Below, piece by piece: positions 34,676 to 41,685 of a stretch of DNA of 64,000 nt. Under the pieces are notes generated by a model that was given only the letters and a program-made list of their open reading frames with translations, was not told the DNA's origin and did no database searches. How positions within the stretch are numbered: the first letter of the stretch is position 1; each line of letters begins with the position of its first letter. Origin of the DNA: Novipirellula aureliae (GTDB lineage: Bacteria; Planctomycetota; Planctomycetia; Pirellulales; Pirellulaceae); assembly GCF_007860185.1 (NCBI RefSeq), contig NZ_SJPY01000004.1:62001-126000 (forward strand), in the 5' to 3' direction. The translations under genes were made by a program, and so were the position numbers.

Positions 34676-35713
34676 ATGATTTCTATTGTGTCTTCGCCGC
34701 CCATGCCCAGCAAAGCAAACCAATCGCTTTCTAGCAATCAACCTGACCGCACGGATCTCGTTTTAGCTGATTGGAAAGCGCAGCAAATCAAACGGCTTCG
34801 CGCGAAACCGACGATTGGTTATGCGGCCGGGGAGCCGGTTGCAGCGGAACCGGTAGCATTTGCTGCGTTAGCGGCTGTTGCATACGAGCAAATGGATGCA
34901 GCGATATCGGCATGCGATTGTTTACGTCAGGCCCAAAACCCGGATGGTTCGGTGGCGGTGAATTTAGATGCTATCGGGCCCTATTGGACCACATCCCTTT
35001 CGTGCATCGCTTGGCGGCAACTCGAGATTCGTCAGAGGATACAAGCGGGTGAAAAGTATCGCACGGCTTACAAACGGGGCCTCGACTTCCTGTTGTCCCT
35101 TGAAGGTGAAAGGATATCGCGAACGGAAGCGACGGGGCACAATACTCAGCTCGTCGGATGGCCTTGGGTCGAAGGAACCCACTCGTGGCTCGAACCGACC
35201 GCAATGGCACTTTTGGCGATGCGGCATTGTGGCGCGTCGGAGCATCCACGTGCTCAGGAAGCCGCTGAGTTGCTGATCGATCGTCAAATCGAATCGGGGG
35301 GCGCGAATTATGGCAACACGATCGTACTCGGTCAGACGCTTGTGCCGCATGTGATGCCAAGTGCGATGAGCGTTGTGGCACTGCACCATATCGAATCACT
35401 TTCTGATCCACTTGGCCCGACGATTCGTTATCTGCAAAATGAACTCAACCGTCCCATGGCCGCGGTCTCACTCGCTTGGACCATCCATGCATTGGTTTCG
35501 GTTGGTTTATCGCAGCAGCAACGTTTTGACATGGAATTTGATTGGCCGCTTCGTTCGGCAATCAACCGATTGCACCGGATCGAAGATAATCCGCATCGTC
35601 AAAACTTGCTTTTACTTTCAGCTTCGTTGGCCGATTCACCGCTGTTGAATATGTCAAAGATGAAGTTATCGACCAAGGCATCATCGAACCGTAAAAGCCA
35701 GGAAACGTCATGA
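34676..35713 (+). CDS. Alpha/alpha-toroid (prenyltransferase/squalene-cyclase-like) protein
   Basis: A 345-residue protein with paired helices and Gly-rich turns of the terpenoid-cyclase/prenyltransferase toroid fold. The clearest motifs are CDCLRQAQNPDGSVAV near 81-96, LIDRQIESGGANYGNTIVLG near 201-220, and QTLVPHVMPSAMSVVALHHI. These resemble QW motifs of squalene-hopene cyclases, but the DXDD catalytic motif was not seen, so it is probably not a cyclase. It has no signal peptide. Its stop overlaps the DUF362 gene start by four bases (ATGA), so the two products probably act together. Alternatives are a substrate-binding or scaffold protein. Confidence 0.75.
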   Translation: MISIVSSPPMPSKANQSLSSNQPDRTDLVLADWKAQQIKRLRAKPTIGYAAGEPVAAEPVAFAALAAVAYEQMDAAISACDCLRQAQNPDGSVAVNLDAIGPYWTTSLSCIAWRQLEIRQRIQAGEKYRTAYKRGLDFLLSLEGERISRTEATGHNTQLVGWPWVEGTHSWLEPTAMALLAMRHCGASEHPRAQEAAELLIDRQIESGGANYGNTIVLGQTLVPHVMPSAMSVVALHHIESLSDPLGPTIRYLQNELNRPMAAVSLAWTIHALVSVGLSQQQRFDMEFDWPLRSAINRLHRIEDNPHRQNLLLLSASLADSPLLNMSKMKLSTKASSNRKSQETS

Positions 35714-36726
35714 CCAACGTTCCGAATGAGCATCAAGATCGGCGTGGTTTTTTGATTGCAAGCGCTGCGACCGCTGCGACCGCGGCCGGTGCTGCGGTTT
35801 GGTATCAGAGGACGCATCCGTCGAGTGATGTATTTATTGCCAAAAACCAAACGTACCACGGCGACTTGGTCCGTACCATTCGCGATGGTCTGATCGCTTG
35901 TCAATTCGATCCCGCCACGATTCGAGGCAAACGGGTACTGCTGAAACCGAATCTCGTGGAACCCTCGCGAGCTTCGCCTCACATGACCACTCATCCGGTG
36001 ATGATTCAATCGGCGATCGAGGTTTTTCGCGGTTGGGGGGCAGACGTAACCGTTGGTGAAGGGCCGGGACACGTCCGCGATAGCGAGCAGGCGTTAATCG
36101 AATCGGGCGTCATGGAAGCGCTTGCCGATATGCGGATGCCATTTGAAGATTTGAATTATCAAGAAGTCCGAATGGTCGAAAATGCTGGGAAAGCCTGTCA
36201 ATTATCCAGTTTCTATTTCCCCCGCGCTGTGATCGAAGCCGATTTGGTTGTCAGTATGCCCAAGATGAAAACGCATCATTGGATGGGGATGACCGGGGCA
36301 ATGAAAAATCTTTATGGAGTGATTCCTGGGATCAAGTATGGGTGGCCAAAAAATGTTCTGCATTTTAACGGAATTCCACAAACCGTCTTCGATATCAACG
36401 CTTCGGTTGGTCGCCGGATAACGATTGTCGATGGAATTGATTGCATGGAGGGTGACGGCCCGATTATGGGGACGCCCAAATCGATGGGGTTGATTTTGGT
36501 GGGGACGAACTTAACCGCGGTCGATGCGACAATGGCTCGATTGATGGATATCTTGCCAGACCGGATACCCTATCTCGCGTTAGCGGCCGATCGCCTTGGA
36601 CCGATTGACGACCAACGGATTCGGCAGCGTGGGGAACGTTGGGAACCGCTTCGCAATCCATTTAAGATTCTCGACCGCGAACATTTACGACATTTACGCA
36701 AAGACGGGGCGCACTTTGTCACGTAG
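35710..36726 (+). CDS. DUF362 family protein with Tat-like signal
   Basis: A 338-residue protein. The N-terminus QDRRGFLIASAATAATAAGA looks like a twin-arginine (Tat) signal peptide or anchor, with an Arg-Arg and a hydrophobic Ala-rich segment. The rest is DUF362: GKRVLLKPNLVEPSRASPHM, VTVGEGPGHVRDSEQAL, LVVSMPKMKTHHWMGMTGAM, KNLYGVIPGIKYGWPKN and VDGIDCMEGDGPIMGTPK with VGTNLTAVDATMARLM. Some DUF362 proteins carry a ferredoxin-like C-terminal domain; here there is none. The enzymatic activity of the family is not established. It is coupled to the toroid gene and overlaps the dehydrogenase start. Confidence 0.85.
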   Translation: MTNVPNEHQDRRGFLIASAATAATAAGAAVWYQRTHPSSDVFIAKNQTYHGDLVRTIRDGLIACQFDPATIRGKRVLLKPNLVEPSRASPHMTTHPVMIQSAIEVFRGWGADVTVGEGPGHVRDSEQALIESGVMEALADMRMPFEDLNYQEVRMVENAGKACQLSSFYFPRAVIEADLVVSMPKMKTHHWMGMTGAMKNLYGVIPGIKYGWPKNVLHFNGIPQTVFDINASVGRRITIVDGIDCMEGDGPIMGTPKSMGLILVGTNLTAVDATMARLMDILPDRIPYLALAADRLGPIDDQRIRQRGERWEPLRNPFKILDREHLRHLRKDGAHFVT

Positions 36727-37528
36727 CCTATTACAAACTCAATTTGATTGCGATTCGCCCGTCGCTTTGGTGACCGGCAGCGGGTCGCCACGTGTGGGGC
36801 GGGAAATCGCCCGGTTTTTAGCGATTCGTCACTGCCGAATCGCTCTGCATGCGAACACCAGCCTCGAAGAGGCCGAGCAAACCGCAGCCGATTTTCTGTC
36901 GAATTATGGGATCAAACCGCTCGTCACTCGCGGTGCACTGGACGAAGATGGGGTTGCTGAGCGGATCGTCGCTGAGACACAAAACGCCTTCGGGCGATTG
37001 GATATCTTGGTCAATTCAGCTGCGATTTGGCAGCCCACACGATTGGAGAATGTGACGCGTGACGAGATCAATCGATACTTTCAAACCAACGCCGTGGCAA
37101 CCTTTCTGTGTGCCCGTGCAGCCGGCCTCCGCATGGTAGAACAACCGTCAGGCGGTTCAATCGTCAATATCGGAGATTGGGCAACCGTGCGACCCTACCT
37201 CGATCACGCCGCCTATTTTCCAAGCAAAGGGGCGATTGAAGCGATGACGCGTTCGTTAGCCGTTGAATTGGGTTCGCGAAATGGCAAAGTTCGAGTCAAC
37301 TGCATCCAGCCAGGTCCGGTATTGTTGGCGGATAACGTCAGCGAAGCGAAGCGAAAAAAGATTGCGTCGAGTACTTTGACCGGCCAGGTCGGTACGCCCG
37401 ACTCGATCGCACATGCGGTCGGCTTTCTCTGCGAAAACGCGTTTGTAACGGGCGTCTGCCTGCCGGTTGACGGGGGCCGCAGCATTTTCGCAAACGATGG
37501 ATTGCAGGTAGGCTTGAACACGGGTTGA
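36716..37528 (+). CDS. Short-chain dehydrogenase/reductase
   Basis: A protein of about 270 residues with a Rossmann fold of the SDR family. The cofactor site is VALVTGSGSPRVGREIARFL at about 15-34, a variant of TGxxxGxG, and the NSA region is ILVNSAAIWQPT. The catalytic Tyr and Lys lie in YFPSKGAIEAM, and the family Ser is replaced in IVNIGDWATVRPYL, where Asp-Trp appears. The N-terminal layout with HANTSLEEAEQT resembles pteridine reductase/FolM-like SDRs, which prefer NADPH. TTG 36716 is the likely start, overlapping the DUF362 stop by 11 bases, and no ATG lies in a better place. The substrate is unknown. Confidence 0.8.
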   Translation: MSRSLLQTQFDCDSPVALVTGSGSPRVGREIARFLAIRHCRIALHANTSLEEAEQTAADFLSNYGIKPLVTRGALDEDGVAERIVAETQNAFGRLDILVNSAAIWQPTRLENVTRDEINRYFQTNAVATFLCARAAGLRMVEQPSGGSIVNIGDWATVRPYLDHAAYFPSKGAIEAMTRSLAVELGSRNGKVRVNCIQPGPVLLADNVSEAKRKKIASSTLTGQVGTPDSIAHAVGFLCENAFVTGVCLPVDGGRSIFANDGLQVGLNTG

Positions 37529-37572
37529 GGCTCCATTCCGCCTGGCGGAGTCGGGGGAGGCTTTTAGAAAGG

Positions 37573-37588
37573 CAAGCGTAAACGCTTG
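37573..37588. repeat. CAAGCGTAAACGCTTG hairpin
   Basis: A perfect 7-bp inverted repeat with an AA loop, CAAGCGT-AA-ACGCTTG. Its core AAGCGTAAACGCTT recurs exactly at 41314-41327, and an imperfect copy, GAACGTAAACGCTTG, lies at 41525-41539, which marks a small dispersed repeat family. Confidence 0.75.
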
Positions 37589-37636
37589 CAATGTAACAAC
37601 CCAAAATCCTGCATGACCTAAACTTCCTTGCATCCG

Positions 37637-37819
37637 ATGACCGATTTCGATGATGACGATTCCTTTCCTGAGCTACTGGAAGCCGAGTGGGGAAACGATC
37701 AAGTGATGGCGTTGTTTCGTGACCTAGCAGAAGGAGCGGAGGTCGAACATGTGCCGATGCATTCGGGTGCAGGCGACCGAGCCGTGACCTTCTCGGAGGC
37801 CCGAGCTGCTTCGTTTTAG
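37637..37819 (+). CDS. Small acidic protein of unknown function
   Basis: A 60-residue open frame starting MTDFDDDDSFPELLEAEWGN. The first half is very acidic with aromatic residues, the second half ends EVEHVPMHSGAGDRAVTFSE. No domain is recognised. A TTG at 37628 is an alternative start. The composition looks coding rather than random, and it lies about 110 bp after the dehydrogenase gene on the same strand. It could bind a basic partner or nucleic-acid-binding protein; this is not known. The evidence for a real gene is moderate. Confidence 0.45.
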   Translation: MTDFDDDDSFPELLEAEWGNDQVMALFRDLAEGAEVEHVPMHSGAGDRAVTFSEARAASF

Positions 37820-38125
37820 GGGATGCGGTGGCAATCCAAGTTCGCTATCGATTTGAAAGCGAGTTTTGGAGGGATACGATGTTGCCAGGCGGGCCAACGA
37901 GGAAGATCATGCGCAATCGCTTACCTGTTTGAGTGCAAAAGCATCGCAACCCGTTCATCTGTTACACTCGCTACGCTTTGCCACCAATCTAGCTTCGTCT
38001 GTTCAGAAGCTTTGGGCCTGTTGGGTAACCCCAAGCTAGACTCACAATGAGAATCCGTCGGGTTCTCAATTGCGCCCGCTTCGCAATTTAGTCCCTTTGG
38101 TATCTATCTTTTCAGAACGCTTGTT
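37820..38125. other. Intergenic region before the Tad-like cluster
   Basis: About 300 bp without a supported gene. A hairpin at 38048-38068 (TGAGAATCC-GTC-GGGTTCTCA, with one G-T pair) is present and could be a terminator for the upstream genes, though only AT-rich sequence and no T run follows. Confidence 0.5.
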
Positions 38126-38584
38126 ATGTCCGAACGCAAAGCACGTCGTAGCCGTCACCTTGTTGATCGCGAAGTTCAAGGCGGCCTGCTCCGTAAGATC
38201 GCCATTCATTGGGTCATCTTTTTCGTATGTAATGCCGTCGCCTTGGTGATCTGGATTCGCTTGTTCGAGAGTCCTGACGCCGATTGGAACGCGACGATCC
38301 GTGCAACGTTTCAGCGGTTCTTTCCTTTCTTCATCATCACGATGGCACTGATTCCTGCGTTTGTGCTCGATACGCTCAAGTTAACTCATCGATTTGCTGG
38401 CCCGTTGCTGCGTTTTCGTGCTGCATTGGCTGACGTCAGTGCGGGGCACAGCGTCGCTCCACTCGTGTTTCGAAACAACGACTTTTGGCAGAAATTGGCA
38501 GCCGATTTCAATAGCGTTGTCGGTCGCTGCGAAGGCTTGACCGCCCCCGCAGACTGTCATCGTGACAATCAATCCGAGGCATAG
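38126..38584 (+). CDS. HAMP-like membrane protein
   Basis: A 152-residue protein with two membrane helices, at about 24-46 (IAIHWVIFFVCNAVALVIWI) and 64-86 (FFPFFIITMALIPAFVLDTL). Between them is a short outside loop. After the second helix comes LTHRFAGPLLRFRAALADVS followed by FWQKLAADFNSVVGRCEG, which fits a HAMP linker, the parallel coiled coil that passes signals between membrane and cytosol. No output domain follows. It is four bases upstream of the TadE gene, so it is likely part of that operon, perhaps as an envelope sensor or assembly factor. That role is inferred from position. Confidence 0.7.
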   Translation: MSERKARRSRHLVDREVQGGLLRKIAIHWVIFFVCNAVALVIWIRLFESPDADWNATIRATFQRFFPFFIITMALIPAFVLDTLKLTHRFAGPLLRFRAALADVSAGHSVAPLVFRNNDFWQKLAADFNSVVGRCEGLTAPADCHRDNQSEA

Positions 38585-38587
38585 GCA

Positions 38588-39010
38588 ATGACTGCGACGA
38601 ATGCAAGAGCAAAGAATCGAAGACTGCGGAGGCACCGGCGTGGTGCAGCAGCCGTCGAGTTTGCGGTCTGTTTGCCGATCCTCGTGATCTTGGTGTTCGG
38701 ATCGATCGAAGCGTGCAGTTTTATTTTCTTGAAGCAATCGCTCAGCGTTGCCGCTTACGAAGGAGCGAGAGAGGCCGCACTGAGCAATTCAACGACCTCC
38801 GCTGCGAGCACTCGTTCACAGCAAATCCTGGATTCGCGAGGAGTCACCGACTATGCGATCTCTTTTCCTGGCGGCACGCCTGATGCGGCGCTGCGAGGAC
38901 AACCGGTGACGGTAGAAGTCTCCGCGCCGACTCAAACCAATAGCCCGTTAGCGGGCCAATTTGTACCCAACCGAACGCTTGTTTCTCGTGTAGTAATGCT
39001 AAAAGAATGA
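38588..39010 (+). CDS. TadE-like pseudopilin
   Basis: A 140-residue protein with a basic N-terminus (NRRLRRHRRG) and then AAAVEFAVCLPILVILVFGS. This fits the type IVb prepilin pattern G/xxxxEF, with cleavage expected after Gly19 and Glu24 at position +5, followed by the hydrophobic helix. The rest is a small beta-rich part (VTVEVSAPTQTNSPLAGQFV). TadE-like pseudopilins belong to the tight-adherence (Tad) secretion system. The usual motor genes tadA, tadB and tadC are not in this window. The stop overlaps the next gene by four bases (ATGA). Confidence 0.8.
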   Translation: MTATNARAKNRRLRRHRRGAAAVEFAVCLPILVILVFGSIEACSFIFLKQSLSVAAYEGAREAALSNSTTSAASTRSQQILDSRGVTDYAISFPGGTPDAALRGQPVTVEVSAPTQTNSPLAGQFVPNRTLVSRVVMLKE

Positions 39011-40047
39011 AACGAAACCAACTAAATTTGCGATTGCCAAAACCAACGGCTCGTACCGGTGCAATGCTGGTCTTGATTGTCATTTTGCTCGTTGCGTTTA
39101 TGATCGCTGTCGCCTTTTCGGTCGATGTTGCTCAGATGCACTTGGCGCGAACGGAACTGCGAAGCGCCACCGATGCGGCATCCAAAGCAGCCGCTCTCGA
39201 GCTTTCGATGACCCAAGATCAGAGCAAAGCAATCGCTCGTGGCCAAGAGGTTGGGGCACTTAATTTGGTCAATGGCAATCCACTCCTGATGGCACCCGAC
39301 GAGTTTGATTTCGGACACAGCGAAGAGAGCGCCGATGGGCGTTTCGAATTCGTTTCAGGAAGCCTTCCGCTCAATAGTGTCCGTGTCACAGGCAACCGAA
39401 CCGCTGGTTCACGTTCAGGGGCAGTGCCGCTGTTTTTTGGAAACATTTGGGGAATCAACACCTTCGAACCATCCGTTACGGCAACCGCTACCTACATTGA
39501 ACGAGACGTTGTTCTCGTCGTGGACCGCAGCGGTTCGATGGCCGGCTCAAAAATAGCGGCCCTTCGTTCCGCAATCGACATCTTTGTCACCACCTTGAAC
39601 GATACATCCGTCGACGAGCAAGTCGGCTTGGCATCCTACAATGATCGAGCGACTGAAGATGTCCAATTGACTCCAGACTTGACTCAAATCTCATCTGCCA
39701 TGTCGGTAATGCCTGTGGGTGGGTGGACCAGTATTTCACGTGGTATGGATGCTGGCCAAGCGATTATGAACAACAGTCGCGATTCGAAATTTGTCGAACG
39801 AACCATGATTGTCATGACGGATGGCCAACACAACCGTGGTCCAGAACCACGAACATCCGCTCTGCGAATTGCCAATGAGGGAGTGACGATTCACACGATC
39901 ACTTTTGGCAGCGGCGCTGATATTACGCGGATGCGTGAAGTAGCCACCATCGGCGGTGGCAAGCACTATCATGCCGCTAGCGGTGAGGAACTTGAGCGAA
40001 TCTATCGTGAGATCGCCTTAACACTGTCAACGATGATGACGCAGTAG
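39007..40047 (+). CDS. TadG-like protein with von Willebrand A domain
   Basis: A 346-residue exported protein. The N-terminus RTGAMLVLIVILLVAFMIAV resembles a Tad pseudopilin helix, but the Glu at +5 is missing. TadG-like features follow: VDVAQMHLARTELRSATDAA and SKAAALELSMT. From about 163 comes a vWA domain with the MIDAS motif DRSGSMAGSK, then GWTSISRGMDAG and MIVMTDGQHNRGP, which bind a divalent ion and can grip ligands. The last segment is IGGGKHYHAASGEELERIYR. It sits between two TadE-like genes. It is likely an envelope-anchored adhesin or assembly factor. Confidence 0.82.
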   Translation: MKRNQLNLRLPKPTARTGAMLVLIVILLVAFMIAVAFSVDVAQMHLARTELRSATDAASKAAALELSMTQDQSKAIARGQEVGALNLVNGNPLLMAPDEFDFGHSEESADGRFEFVSGSLPLNSVRVTGNRTAGSRSGAVPLFFGNIWGINTFEPSVTATATYIERDVVLVVDRSGSMAGSKIAALRSAIDIFVTTLNDTSVDEQVGLASYNDRATEDVQLTPDLTQISSAMSVMPVGGWTSISRGMDAGQAIMNNSRDSKFVERTMIVMTDGQHNRGPEPRTSALRIANEGVTIHTITFGSGADITRMREVATIGGGKHYHAASGEELERIYREIALTLSTMMTQ

Positions 40048-40090
40048 ACAGCATTTCCCTATCACCTATCTTGCACAGAAATACAATTCG

Positions 40091-40489
40091 ATGAACAAAC
40101 GAAAACCGTCGCAGCGAAGTGGTGCCGTCATGGTCGAATTTGCGATCGTTGTTCCGATCCTCTTTTTGTTCTTCTTTGCCGCCTTCGAGTTTTGCCGCGT
40201 TTCGATGATCCGTCATACCGCTGATAACGCTGTCTACGAGGCCGCGCGAACCGCGATGATCCCTGGAGCGACCGCTACCGACGCTCGGCAAGCAGCTACG
40301 GCGATCATGAGTTCCCTCGGAGTGAGTGGCGTGAACGTTACGGTCACTCCCGCTACCATCGATCGCGATACGGCAGACGTCACCGTCGAGATTGCCGTTC
40401 CTCTAGTGGGTAACAGCTTTGTGCCAATACATTACTTTCGAGGCGACATCGTTCGCGAGTTGACCATGCACCGCGAAGGTGCCCGCTAG
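40091..40489 (+). CDS. Second TadE-like pseudopilin
   Basis: A 132-residue protein with N-terminus MNKRKPSQRSGAVMVEFAIV, giving the type IVb prepilin motif G/AVMVEF with cleavage expected after Gly11 and Glu16 at +5. A hydrophobic helix follows (VPILFLFFFAAFEFCRV), then ADNAVYEAARTAMIPGATAT and a small beta-rich part. It is paralogous to the product of 38588-39010 but has its own C-terminal sequence. It lies 43 bp after the vWA gene on the same strand. The two TadE-like proteins may form a minor pilin pair. Confidence 0.8.
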   Translation: MNKRKPSQRSGAVMVEFAIVVPILFLFFFAAFEFCRVSMIRHTADNAVYEAARTAMIPGATATDARQAATAIMSSLGVSGVNVTVTPATIDRDTADVTVEIAVPLVGNSFVPIHYFRGDIVRELTMHREGAR

Positions 40490-40698
40490 TTCGCTAGCCT
40501 TCTTGGCGGTTTGGTTGGTTGATGCCGTAACCATTTGTTTGCCCACGCCCTACACCACCTCCACCGAGCGCAGCTTGGGGGAGGTCGAACGCGGCCTAAA
40601 GCCGCCGTTCGGGAGGGGGCCTCCACGATGTGAATTCTGCAGGCCCCCTCCTTCGCGAATGCCTAAATGGCATCGCTCGACCTAGTATCAAAGCAGAA
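40490..40698. other. Intergenic region with large hairpin next to IS110 remnant
   Basis: The region holds an 11-bp perfect stem at 40612-40651, GGAGGGGGCCT pairing with AGGCCCCCTCC across 18 bases, and further short complementarities around it (GAGGTCGA and TCGACCT). Structured repeats of this sort are favoured targets of IS110-family elements, whose remnant follows at once. No gene is seen. Confidence 0.55.
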
Positions 40699-41151
40699 TT
40701 GACCACAGGTTCTCTTTCTCGATCAGGATACCAACGCGTCATCGGAGTCGATGTCGCCAAAGACAAACTCGATCTCTACGACTCCGCCGGAGTTCTCAAG
40801 GCGAAGTTCGACAACGACGAAAAATCGATCCTCAAGAACTCGATTCAACGTATCGACGGGGATACGAAAACGCTTGTCGTTTGCGAATCCACGGCAACCT
40901 ATCATTGGACAATGATGGATCTGCTTCACGATCATGATATCGACGTGGTTGTTGCCAACCCAAGACAAATTCGACATTTTGCCGAAGGTCAGGGGGAACG
41001 CGAAAAAACAGACACCATTGATGCTCGAGTGCGAGGAGGTTGAGCGGAGGTCCGCAACGCATTATTTTTGGCAGCCTTTTGTGCTCGCCAGCATGACCCA
41101 AGTATGAAGGCTTTCTACGATCGCTTGATCAAACATGATAACCTATTGTGA
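40699..41151 (+). pseudogene. IS110 family transposase with internal deletion
   Basis: The N-terminal part (about 115 residues) has the DEDD-type core of IS110 transposases: VIGVDVAKDKLDLYDSAG, VVCESTATYHWTMMDLLHDH and PRQIRHFAEGQGEREKTDTI followed by DARV. It then reaches a TGA at 41041-41043, and the same frame continues with VRNALFLAAFCARQHDPSMK and AFYDRLIKH, which is the C-terminal Transposase_20 part. The normal middle of roughly 180 residues is missing. So this is the decayed remains of one element with a deletion joining both ends. No terminal repeats remain visible. Confidence 0.82.
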
Positions 41152-41685
41152 TAAGCTGCGGTGAGTCCCTTTCGCTGGGCCCCGAGAGAGTGCTTCGCAA
41201 GCCAACGCAATGGTCAATAAATAAATCCGCAGCGAAAAGATAGAATCCTTTTTAGCAAGTTGCCCTTGCCAAGTGAAGACACGGTCGCTCGGCTGCGCCG
41301 GGGGAGGTACAAGAAGCGTAAACGCTTGTGAAACAAGCACTTGAAAGCGGCACGCCCTCTTTGGTGGAGGGAGGTGGTTACGCTCCGTCATACAATTGAC
41401 GCCCGACGCCCCTCAGGCCATAAAAGTTCGCCGCTCCGCAGATGTCGTGCTGGTTTGTTTTGCTCTTCTAGCATCAGCCCGCTAACGCCAAAACGGCTAA
41501 TACGCAGACTGTTTTTCGAGCAATGAACGTAAACGCTTGAAGGCGTAGACGTTAGCAAAACAATTTGCAAGCCCATGAATCATCCGGGCTAGCGGAACCG
41601 TCTTGACTTTAGCAAGACGTACAATTCCTGATTGGGACGTCAACACCAAGTTTTGAACAGCTCTTCCAGCCCAGCGATGAAAGGT
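41152..41685. other. Gene-free region with short hairpin repeats
   Basis: About 530 bp without a supported gene. A copy of the AAGCGTAAACGCTT hairpin lies at 41314-41327 and a weaker one at 41525-41539. Sequence such as TTTGGTGGAGGGAGGTGG near 41360 looks like decayed repeat. Small open frames on both strands lack any domain. Confidence 0.5.
41314..41327. repeat. AAGCGTAAACGCTT hairpin, second copy
   Basis: Perfect inverted repeat AAGCGT-AA-ACGCTT, identical in its core to the copy at 37573-37588. It lies in gene-free sequence. Its function is unknown. Confidence 0.7.
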
